Part shown: positions 37,126-48,492 of the stretch, in pieces
How the letters are laid out: every line of letters starts with the position of its first letter
Numbering within the stretch: the first letter of the stretch is position 1
DNA from: Ptiloglossa arizonensis
Taxonomy: Eukaryota; Arthropoda; Insecta; Hymenoptera; Colletidae
Length of the DNA: 64,000 nucleotides
NCBI RefSeq assembly: GCF_051014685.1
Contig: NW_027478984.1
Span: 1-64,000, forward strand
Direction of reading: 5' to 3'
Made by a program: the position numbers and the translations under genes
The notes under the pieces: generated by a model
Seen by the model: only the letters and a program-made list of their open reading frames with translations
Databases searched by the model: none
What the model was told of the DNA's origin: nothing

Positions 37126-40100
37126 AGTACAAACTCGCCCGATTACAACGGTATGCCTACTTTTCCCCTAGGCCGTTCTAGTTATTCGTTTCGAGCATCA
37201 GAACTGCGAAAATGTTGAGTTTCTCAAGCGTTTCTTACCTACAAACTGCCATATCTCGCGAACGGATTGACCAATCCGCAAAATTTCTGTTGCATCTGAA
37301 AGTAGAAACTCGCCCGAATACTACGGTATGCGTACTTTTCCCCTAGGCCGTTCTAGTTATTCGTTTCGAGCATGAGAACTGCGAAAATTTTGAGTTTCTC
37401 AAGCGTTTCTTACTTCCAAACTGCCATATCTCGCGAACGGATTGACCAATCCGCAAAATTTCTGTTGCATCTGAAAGTAGAAACTCGCCCGATTACAACG
37501 GTATGCGTACTTTTCCCCTAGGCCGTTCTAGTTAATCGTTTCGAGCATCAGAACTGCAAAAATTTTGAGTTTCTCAAGCGTTTCTTACTTCCAAACTGCC
37601 ATATCTCGCGAACGGATTGACCAATCCGCAAAATTTCTGATGCATCTGAAAGTAGAAACTCGCCCGATTACAACGGTATGCGTACTTTTCCCCTAGGCCG
37701 CTCTAGTTATTCGTTTCGAGCATCAGAACTGCGAAAATTTTGTGTTTCTCAAGTGTTTCATACTTCCAAACTGCCATATCTCGCGAACGGATTGACCAAA
37801 CCGCAAAACTTCTGTTGCATCTGAAAGTAGAAACTCGCCCGATTACAACGGTATGCGTACTTTTCCCCTAGGCCGTTCTGGTTATTCGTTTCGAGCATCA
37901 GAACTGTGAAAATTTTGAGTTTCTCAACCGTTTCTTACCTCCAAACTGCCATATCTCGCGAACGGATTGACCAATCCGCAAAATTTCTGTTCCATCTGAA
38001 AGTAGAAAGTCGCCCGATTACAACGGTATGCGTACTTTTCCCCTAGAACGTTCTAGTTATGCTTGTCGAGCATCAGAACTGCGAAAATTTTGAGTTTCTC
38101 AAGCGTTTCTTACTTCCAAACTGCCATATCTCGCGAACGGATTGACCAATCCGCAAAATTTCTGTTGCATCTGAAAGTAGAAACTCGCCCGATTACAACG
38201 GTATGCGTACTTTTCCCGTAGGCCGTTGTAGTTATTCGTTTCGAGCATCCGAACTGCGAAAATTTTGAGTTTCTCAAGCGTTTCTTACTTCCAAACTGTC
38301 ATATCTCGCGAACGGATTGACAAATCCGCAAAATTTCTGTTGCATCTGAAAGTAGAATCTCGCCCGATTACAACGGTATGCGTACTTTTCCCCTAGGCCG
38401 TTCTAGTTAATCGTTTCGAGCATCAGAACTGCAAAAATTTTGAGTTTCTCAAGCGTTTCTTACTTCCAAACTGCCATATCTCGCGAACGGATTGACCAAA
38501 CCGCAAAATTTCTGTTGCATCTGAAAGTAGAAACTCGCCCGATTACAACGGTATGCGTACTTTTCCCCTAGGCCGTTCTGGTTATTCGTTTCGAGCATCA
38601 GAACTGTGAAAATTTTGAGTTTCTCAACCGTTTCTTACCTCCAAACTGCCATATCTCGCGAACGGATTGACCAATCCGCAAAATTTCTGTTCCATCTGAA
38701 AGTAGAAAGTCGCCCGATTACAACGGTATGCGTACTTTTCCCCTAGAACGTTCTAGTTATGCTTGTCGAGCATCAGAACTGCGAAAATTTTGAGTTTCTC
38801 AAGCGTTTCTTACTTCCAAACTGCCATATCTCGCGAACGGATTGACCAATCCGCAAAATTTCTGTTGCATCTGAAAGTAGAAACTCGCCCGATTACAACG
38901 CTATGCCTACTTTTCCCCTAGGCCGTTCTAGTTATTCGTTTCGAGCATCAGAACTGCGAAAATGTTGAGTTTCTCAAGCGTTTCTTACCTACAAACTGCC
39001 ATATCTCGCGAACGGATTGACCAATCCGCAAAATTTATGTTGCATCTGAAAGTAGAAATTCGCCCGATTACAACGGTATGCGTACTTTTCCCCTAGACCG
39101 TTCTAGTTATGCTTGTCGAGCATCAGAACTGCGAAAATTTTGAGTTTCTCAAGCGTTTCTTACCTCCAAACTGCCATATCTCGCGAACGGATTGACCAAT
39201 CCGCAAAATTTCTGTTGCATCTGAAAGTAGAAATTCGCCCGATTACAACGGTATGCGTACTTTTCCCCTAGACCGTTCTAGTTATGCTTGTCGAGCATCA
39301 GAACTGCGAAAATTTTGAGTTTCTCAAGCGTTTCTTACTTCCAAACTGCCATATCTCGCGAACGGATTGACCAATCCGCAAAATTTCTGTTGCATCTGAA
39401 AGTAGAAACTCGCCCGATTACAACGGTATGCGTACTTTTCCCCTAGGCCGTTCTAGTTAATCGTTTCGAGCATCAGAACTGCAAAAATTTTGAGTTTCTC
39501 AAGCGTTTCTTACTTCCAAACTGCCATATCTCGCGAACGGATTGACCAAACCGCAAAATTTCTGTTGCATCTGAAAGTACAAACTCGCCCGATTACAACG
39601 GTATGCCTACTTTTCCCCTAGGCCGTTCTAGTTATTCGTTTCGAGCATCAGAACTGCGAAAATGTTGAGTTTCTCAAGCGTTTCTTACCTACAAACTGCC
39701 ATATCTCGCGAACGGATTGACCAATCCGCAAAATTTCTGTTGCATCTGAAAGTAGAAACTCGCCCGAATACTACGGTATGCGTACTTTTCCCCTAGGCCG
39801 TTCTAGTTATTCGTTTCGAGCATGAGAACTGCGAAAATTTTGAGTTTCTCAAGCGTTTCTTACTTCCAAACTGCCATATCTCGCGAACGGATTGACCAAT
39901 CCGCAAAATTTCTGTTGCATCTGAAAGTAGAAACTCGCCCGATTACAACGGTATGCGTACTTTTCCCCTAGGCCGTTCTAGTTAATCGTTTCGAGCATCA
40001 GAACTGCAAAAATTTTGAGTTTCTCAAGCGTTTCTTACCTCCAAACTGCCATATCTCGCGAACGGATTGACCAATCCGCAAAATTTCTGATGCATCTGAA

Positions 40101-41900
40101 AGTAGAAACTCGCCCGATTACAACGGTATGCGTACTTTTCCCCTAGGCCGCTCTAGTTATTCGTTTCGAGCATCAGAACTGCGAAAATTTTGTGTTTCTC
40201 AAGTGTTTCATACTTCCAAACTGCCATATCTCGCGAACGGATTGACCAAACCGCAAAACTTCTGTTGCATCTGAAAGTAGAAACTCGCCCGATTACAACG
40301 GTATGCGTACTTTTCCCCTAGGCCGTTCTGGTTATTCGTTTCGAGCATCAGAACTGTGAAAATTTTGAGTTTCTCAACCGTTTCTTACCTCCAAACTGCC
40401 ATATCTCGCGAACGGATTGACCAATCCGCAAAATTTCTGTTCCATCTGAAAGTAGAAAGTCGCCCGATTACAACGGTATGCGTACTTTTCCCCTAGAACG
40501 TTCTAGTTATGCTTGTCGAGCATCAGAACTGCGAAAATTTTGAGTTTCTCAAGCGTTTCTTACTTCCAAACTGCCATATCTCGCGAACGGATTGACCAAT
40601 CCGCAAAATTTCTGTTGCATCTGAAAGTAGAAACTCGCCCGATTACAACGGTATGCGTACTTTTCCCGTAGGCCGTTGTAGTTATTCGTTTCGAGCATCC
40701 GAACTGCGAAAATTTTGAGTTTCTCAAGCGTTTCTTACTTCCAAACTGTCATATCTCGCGAACGGATTGACCAATCCGCAAAATTTCTGTTGCATCTGAA
40801 AGTAGAAACTCGCCCGATTACAACGGTATGCGTACTTTTCCCCTAGGCCGTTCTAGTTATTCGTTTCGAGCATCAGAACTGCGAAAATTTTGAGTTTCTC
40901 AAGCGTTTCTTACTTCCAAACTGCCATATCTCGCGAACGGATTGACCAAACCGCAAAATTTCTGTTGCATCTGAAAGTAGAAACTCGCCCGATTACAACG
41001 GTATGCGTACTTTTCCCCTAGGCCGTTCTGGTTATTCGTTTCGAGCATCAGAACTGTGAAAATTTTGAGTTTCTCAACCGTTTCTTACCTCCAAACTGCC
41101 ATATCTCGCGAACGGATTGACCAATCCGCAAAATTTCTGTTCCATCTGAAAGTAGAAAGTCTCCCGATTACAACGGTATGCGTACTTTTCCCCTAGAACG
41201 TTCTAGTTATGCTTGTCGAGCATCAGAACTGCGAAAATTTTGAGTTTCTCAAGCGTTTCTTACTTCCAAACTGCCATATCTCGCGAACGGATTGACCAAT
41301 CCGCAAAATTTCTGTTGCATCTGAAAGTAGAAACTCGCCCGATTACAACGCTATGCCTACTTTTCCCCTAGGCCGTTCTAGTTATTCGTTTCGAGCATCA
41401 GAACTGCGAAAATGTTGAGTTTCTCAAGCGTTTCTTACTTACAAACTGCCATATCTCGCGAACGGATTGACCAATCCGCAAAATTTCTGTTGCATCTGAA
41501 AGTAGAAATTCGCCCGATTACAACGGTATGCGTACTTTTCCCCTAGACCGTTCTAGTTATGCTTGTCGAGCATCAGAACTGCGAAAATTTTGAGTTTCTC
41601 AAGCGTTTCTTACCTCCAAACTGCCATATCTCGCGAACGGATTGACCAATCCGCAAAATTTCTGTTGCATCTGAAAGTAGAAATTCGCCCGATTACAACG
41701 GTATGCGTACTTTTCCCCTAGACCGTTCTAGTTATGCTTGTCGAGCATCAGAACTGCGAAAATTTTGAGTTTCTCAAGCGTTTCTTACTTCCAAACTGCC
41801 ATATCTCGCGAACGGATTGACCAATCCGCAAAATTTCTGTTGCATCTGAAAGTAGAAACTCGCCCGATTACAACGGTATGCGTACTTTTCCCCTAGGCCG
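37126..41900. repeat. 14-monomer (2450-bp) higher-order repeat, two copies
   Basis: Positions 37126-39450 match 39576-41900 at 2450 bp. Shared markers are CGAATACTACGG (37316 and 39766), CCGCAAAACTTC, CCCGTAGGCCGTTGTAG with CATCCGAAC, CCAAACTGTC, and CGCTATGCCTAC. Differences include AGAATCTCG with GTTAATCG versus canonical, CGCCC versus CTCCC, TTTATGTTG versus TTTCTGTTG, and CCTACAAAC versus CTTACAAAC. This unit links the 5.4-kb block to the 4.9-kb block. Confidence 0.87.
38743..38756. other. Perfect 14-bp palindrome in the TAGAACG monomer class
   Basis: CTAGAACGTTCTAG is a perfect palindrome. It arises when the usual TAGGCCG of the monomer becomes TAGAACG. Other examples lie at 3215-3228 and near 5145, 8468, 9693, 32970, 40495, 48545 and 52575. 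It contains GAAnnTTC, the inverted pair of a heat-shock element, but lacks the third pentamer that HSF normally needs. It mostly travels with the linked ATGCTTGTCG substitutions. Confidence 0.8.
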
Positions 41901-44900
41901 TTCTGGTTATTCGTTTCGAGCATCAGAACTGTGAAAATTTTGATTTTCTCAACCGTTTCTTACCTCCAAACTGCCATATCTCGCGAACGGATTGACCAAT
42001 CCGCAAAATTTCTTTTCCATCTGAAAGTAGAAAGTCGCCCGATTACAACGGTATGCGTACTTTTCCCCTAGAACGTTCTAGTTATGCTTGTCGTGCATCA
42101 GAACTGCGAAAATTTTGAGTTTCTCAAGCGTTTCTTACCTCCAAACTGCCATATCTCGCGAACGGATTGTCCAATCCGCAAAATTTCTGTTGCATCTGAA
42201 AGTAGAAACTCGCCCGATTACAACGCTATGCCTACTTTTCCCCTAGGCCGTTCTAGTTATTCGTTTCGAGCATCAGAACTGCGAAAATGTTGAGTTTCTC
42301 AAGCGTTTCTTACATACAAACTGCCATATCTCGCGAACGGATTGACCAATCCGCAAAATTTCTGTTGCATCTGAAAGTAGAAATTCGCCCGATTACAACG
42401 GTATGCGTACTTTTCCCCTAGACCGTTCTAGTTATGCTTGTCGAGCATCAGAACTGCGAAAATTTTGAGTTTCTCAAGCGTTTCTTACCTCCAAACTGCC
42501 ATATCTCGCGAACGGATTGACCAATCCGCAAAATTTCTGTTGCATCTGAAAGTAGAAACTCGCCCGATTACAACGGTATGCGTATTTTTCCCGTAGACCG
42601 TTGTAGTTATTCGTTTCGAGCATCAGAACTGCGAAAATTTTGAGTTTCTCAAGCGTTTCTTACTTCCAAACTGCCATATCTCGCGAACGGATTGACCAAT
42701 CCGCAAAATTTCTGTTGCATCTGAAAGTAGAAACTCGCCCGATTACAACGGTATGCGTACTTTTCCCCTAGGCCGTTCTAGTTAATCGTTTCGAGCATCA
42801 GAACTGCAAAAATTTTGAGTTTCTCAAGCGTTTCTTACTTCCAAACTGCCATATCTCGCGAACGGATTGACCAAACCGCAAAATTTCTGTTGCATCTGAA
42901 AGTAGAAACTCGCCCGATTACAACGCTATGCCTACTTTTCCCCTAGGCCGTTCTAGTTATTCGTTTCGAGCATCAGAACTGCGAAAATGTTGAGTTTCTC
43001 AAGCGTTTCTTACATACAAACTGCCATATCTCGCGAACGGATTGACCAATCCGCAAAATTTCTGTTGCATCTGAAAGTAGAAATTCGCCCGATTACAACG
43101 GTATGCGTACTTTTCCCCTAGACCGTTCTAGTTATGCTTGTCGAGCATCAGAACTGCGAAAATTTTGAGTTTCTCAAGCGTTTCTTACTTCCAAACTGCC
43201 ATATCTCGCGAACGGATTGACCAATCCGCAAAATTTCTGTTGCATCTGAAAGTAGAAACTCGCCCGATTACAACGGTATGCGTACTTTTCCCCTAGGCCG
43301 TTCTAGTTAATCGTTTCGAGCATCAGAACTGCAAAAATTTTGAGTTTCTCAAGCGTTTCTTACTTCCAAACTGCCATATCTCGCGAACGGATTGACCAAA
43401 CCGCAAAACTTCTGTTGCATCTGAAAGTAGAAACTCGCCCGATTACAACGGTATGCGTACTTTTCCCCTAGGCCGTTCTGGTTATTCGTTTCGAGCATCA
43501 GAACTGTGAAAATTTTGAGTTTCTCAACCGTTTCTTACCTCCAAACTGCCATATCTCGCGAACGGATTGACCAATCCGCAAAATTTCTGTTGCATCTGAA
43601 AGTAGAAAGTCGCCCGATTACAACGGTATGCGTACTTTTCCCCTAGACCGTTCTAGTTATGCTTGTCGAGCATCAGAACTGCGAAAATTTTGAGTTTCTC
43701 AAGCGTTTCTTACTTCCAAACTGCCATATCTCGCGAACGGATTGACCAATCCGCAAAATTTCTGTTGCATCTGAAAGTAGAAACTCGCCCGATTACAACG
43801 CTATGCCTACTTTTCCCCTAGGCCGTTCTAGTTATTCGTTTCGAGCATCAGAACTGCGAAAATGTTGAGTTTCTCAAGCGTTTCTTACCTACAAACTGCC
43901 ATATCTCGCGAACGGATTGACCAATCCGCAAAATTTATGTTGCATCTGAAAGTAGAAATTCGCCCGATTACAACGGTATGCGTACTTTTCCCCTAGACCG
44001 TTCTAGTTATGCTTGTCGAGCATCAGAACTGCGAAAATTTTGAGTTTCTCAAGCGTTTCTTACCTCCAAACTGCCATATCTCGCGAACGGATTGACCAAT
44101 CCGCAAAATTTCTGTTGCATCTGAAAGTAGAAATTCGCCCGATTACAACGGTATGCGTACTTTTCCCCTAGACCGTTCTAGTTATGCTTGTCGAGCATCA
44201 GAACTGCGAAAATTTTGAGTTTCTCAAGCGTTTCTTACTTCCAAACTGCCATATCTCGCGAACGGATTGACCAATCCGCAAAATTTCTGTTGCATCTGAA
44301 AGTAGAAACTCGCCCGATTACAACGGTATGCGTACTTTTCCCCTAGGCCGTTCTAGTTAATCGTTTCGAGCATCAGAACTGCAAAAATTTTGAGTTTCTC
44401 AAGCGTTTCTTACTTCCAAACTGCCATATCTCGCGAACGGATTGACCAAACCGCAAAATTTCTGTTGCATCTGAAAGTACAAACTCGCCCGATTACAACG
44501 GTATGCCTACTTTTCCCCTAGGCCGTTCTAGTTATTCGTTTCGAGCATCAGAACTGCGAAAATGTTGAGTTTCTCAAGCGTTTCTTACCTACAAACTGCC
44601 ATATCTCGCGAACGGATTGACCAATCCGCAAAATTTCTGTTGCATCTGAAAGTAGAAACTCGCCCGAATACTACGGTATGCGTACTTTTCCCCTAGGCCG
44701 TTCTAGTTATTCGTTTCGAGCATGAGAACTGCGAAAATTTTGAGTTTCTCAAGCGTTTCTTACTTCCAAACTGCCATATCTCGCGAACGGATTGACCAAT
44801 CCGCAAAATTTCTGTTGCATCTGAAAGTAGAAACTCGCCCGATTACAACGGTATGCGTACTTTTCCCCTAGGCCGTTCTAGTTAATCGTTTCGAGCATCA

Positions 44901-47900
44901 GAACTGCAAAAATTTTGAGTTTCTCAAGCGTTTCTTACCTCCAAACTGCCATATCTCGCGAACGGATTGACCAATCCGCAAAATTTCTGATGCATCTGAA
45001 AGTAGAAACTCGCCCGATTACAACGGTATGCGTACTTTTCCCCTAGGCCGCTCTAGTTATTCGTTTCGAGCATCAGAACTGCGAAAATTTTGTGTTTCTC
45101 AAGTGTTTCATACTTCCAAACTGCCATATCTCGCGAACGGATTGACCAAACCGCAAAACTTCTGTTGCATCTGAAAGTAGAAACTCGCCCGATTACAACG
45201 GTATGCGTACTTTTCCCCTAGGCCGTTCTGGTTATTCGTTTCGAGCATCAGAACTGTGAAAATTTTGAGTTTCTCAACCGTTTCTTACCTCCAAACTGCC
45301 ATATCTCGCGAACGGATTGACCAATCCGCAAAATTTCTGTTCCATCTGAAAGTAGAAAGTCGCCCGATTACAACGGTATGCGTACTTTTCCCCTAGAACG
45401 TTCTAGTTATGCTTGTCGAGCATCAGAACTGCGAAAATTTTGAGTTTCTCAAGCGTTTCTTACTTCCAAACTGCCATATCTCGCGAACGGATTGACCAAT
45501 CCGCAAAATTTCTGTTGCATCTGAAAGTAGAAACTCGCCCGATTACAACGGTATGCGTACTTTTCCCGTAGGCCGTTGTAGTTATTCGTTTCGAGCATCC
45601 GAACTGCGAAAATTTTGAGTTTCTCAAGCGTTTCTTACTTCCAAACTGTCATATCTCGCGAACGGATTGACCAATCCGCAAAATTTCTGTTGCATCTGAA
45701 AGTAGAAACTCGCCCGATTACAACGGTATGCGTACTTTTCCCCTAGGCCGTTCTAGTTATTCGTTTCGAGCATCAGAACTGCGAAAATTTTGAGTTTCTC
45801 AAGCGTTTCTTACTTCCAAACTGCCATATCTCGCGAACGGATTGACCAAACCGCAAAATTTCTGTTGCATCTGAAAGTAGAAACTCGCCCGATTACAACG
45901 GTATGCGTACTTTTCCCCTAGGCCGTTCTGGTTATTCGTTTCGAGCATCAGAACTGTGAAAATTTTGAGTTTCTCAACCGTTTCTTACCTCCAAACTGCC
46001 ATATCTCGCGAACGGATTGACCAATCCGCAAAATTTCTGTTCCATCTGAAAGTAGAAAGTCTCCCGATTACAACGGTATGCGTACTTTTCCCCTAGAACG
46101 TTCTAGTTATGCTTGTCGAGCATCAGAACTGCGAAAATTTTGAGTTTCTCAAGCGTTTCTTACTTCCAAACTGCCATATCTCGCGAACGGATTGACCAAT
46201 CCGCAAAATTTCTGTTGCATCTGAAAGTAGAAACTCGCCCGATTACAACGCTATGCCTACTTTTCCCCTAGGCCGTTCTAGTTATTCGTTTCGAGCATCA
46301 GAACTGCGAAAATGTTGAGTTTCTCAAGCGTTTCTTACTTACAAACTGCCATATCTCGCGAACGGATTGACCAATCCGCAAAATTTCTGTTGCATCTGAA
46401 AGTAGAAATTCGCCCGATTACAACGGTATGCGTACTTTTCCCCTAGACCGTTCTAGTTATGCTTGTCGAGCATCAGAACTGCGAAAATTTTGAGTTTCTC
46501 AAGCGTTTCTTACCTCCAAACTGCCATATCTCGCGAACGGATTGACCAATCCGCAAAATTTCTGTTGCATCTGAAAGTAGAAATTCGCCCGATTACAACG
46601 GTATGCGTACTTTTCCCCTAGACCGTTCTAGTTATGCTTGTCGAGCATCAGAACTGCGAAAATTTTGAGTTTCTCAAGCGTTTCTTACTTCCAAACTGCC
46701 ATATCTCGCGAACGGATTGACCAATCCGCAAAATTTCTGTTGCATCTGAAAGTAGAAACTCGCCCGATTACAACGGTATGCGTACTTTTCCCCTAGGCCG
46801 TTCTGGTTATTCGTTTCGAGCATCAGAACTGTGAAAATTTTGATTTTCTCAACCGTTTCTTACCTCCAAACTGCCATATCTCGCGAACGGATTGACCAAT
46901 CCGCAAAATTTCTTTTCCATCTGAAAGTAGAAAGTCGCCCGATTACAACGGTATGCGTACTTTTCCCCTAGAACGTTCTAGTTATGCTTGTCGTGCATCA
47001 GAACTGCGAAAATTTTGAGTTTCTCAAGCGTTTCTTACCTCCAAACTGCCATATCTCGCGAACGGATTGTCCAATCCGCAAAATTTCTGTTGCATCTGAA
47101 AGTAGAAACTCGCCCGATTACAACGCTATGCCTACTTTTCCCCTAGGCCGTTCTAGTTATTCGTTTCGAGCATCAGAACTGCGAAAATGTTGAGTTTCTC
47201 AAGCGTTTCTTACATACAAACTGCCATATCTCGCGAACGGATTGACCAATCCGCAAAATTTCTGTTGCATCTGAAAGTAGAAATTCGCCCGATTACAACG
47301 GTATGCGTACTTTTCCCCTAGACCGTTCTAGTTATGCTTGTCGAGCATCAGAACTGCGAAAATTTTGAGTTTCTCAAGCGTTTCTTACCTCCAAACTGCC
47401 ATATCTCGCGAACGGATTGACCAATCCGCAAAATTTCTGTTGCATCTGAAAGTAGAAACTCGCCCGATTACAACGGTATGCGTATTTTTCCCGTAGACCG
47501 TTGTAGTTATTCGTTTCGAGCATCAGAACTGCGAAAATTTTGAGTTTCTCAAGCGTTTCTTACTTCCAAACTGCCATATCTCGCGAACGGATTGACCAAT
47601 CCGCAAAATTTCTGTTGCATCTGAAAGTAGAAACTCGCCCGATTACAACGGTATGCGTACTTTTCCCCTAGGCCGTTCTAGTTAATCGTTTCGAGCATCA
47701 GAACTGCAAAAATTTTGAGTTTCTCAAGCGTTTCTTACTTCCAAACTGCCATATCTCGCGAACGGATTGACCAAACCGCAAAATTTCTGTTGCATCTGAA
47801 AGTAGAAACTCGCCCGATTACAACGCTATGCCTACTTTTCCCCTAGGCCGTTCTAGTTATTCGTTTCGAGCATCAGAACTGCGAAAATGTTGAGTTTCTC

Positions 47901-48492
47901 AAGCGTTTCTTACATACAAACTGCCATATCTCGCGAACGGATTGACCAATCCGCAAAATTTCTGTTGCATCTGAAAGTAGAAATTCGCCCGATTACAACG
48001 GTATGCGTACTTTTCCCCTAGACCGTTCTAGTTATGCTTGTCGAGCATCAGAACTGCGAAAATTTTGAGTTTCTCAAGCGTTTCTTACTTCCAAACTGCC
48101 ATATCTCGCGAACGGATTGACCAATCCGCAAAATTTCTGTTGCATCTGAAAGTAGAAACTCGCCCGATTACAACGGTATGCGTACTTTTCCCCTAGGCCG
48201 TTCTAGTTAATCGTTTCGAGCATCAGAACTGCAAAAATTTTGAGTTTCTCAAGCGTTTCTTACTTCCAAACTGCCATATCTCGCGAACGGATTGACCAAA
48301 CCGCAAAACTTCTGTTGCATCTGAAAGTAGAAACTCGCCCGATTACAACGGTATGCGTACTTTTCCCCTAGGCCGTTCTGGTTATTCGTTTCGAGCATCA
48401 GAACTGTGAAAATTTTGAGTTTCTCAACCGTTTCTTACCTCCAAACTGCCATATCTCGCGAACGGATTGACCAATCCGCAAAATTTCTGTTC
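38749..48492. repeat. 4.9-kb (28-monomer) tandem duplication, copies apparently identical
   Basis: Positions 38749-43592 repeat at 43649-48492, offset exactly 4900 bp. Rare markers keep this offset throughout: TTTATGTTG (near 39034 and 43934), CCAAACTGTC (40741 and 45641), AAAGTCTCCC (41157 and 46057), CTTACAAAC, TTCTTTTCCATC, GTCGTGCATC with GGATTGTCC (from 42092 and 46992), GCGTATTTTTCCCG (42580 and 47480), and TTACATACAAAC. I found no mismatch in the stretches compared. It is bounded by TAGAACG/TAGACCG at 38748 and TTCC/TTGC at 43593. Confidence 0.92.

Larger units (their letters stand above)
28408..38934. repeat. ~5.4-kb (about 31-monomer) block in tandem, with whole-monomer indels
   Basis: 28408-33859 is repeated at 33833-38934, but the offset changes stepwise. 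It is 5425 bp at the start (TTTTAGG at 28463 and 33888). It becomes 5250 bp over about 28750-30260, 5425 bp again over about 30270-31344, and 5075 bp over 31979-33859. Every step is a whole number of monomers (31, 30, 31, 29). This shows gain or loss of entire monomers by unequal exchange after the big duplication. Shared rare markers include GCGTAGTTTTCC, CCGTAAAA, CTCGAGAACGG, CATGTGAGAG and AGAATCTCG. Confidence 0.85.
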
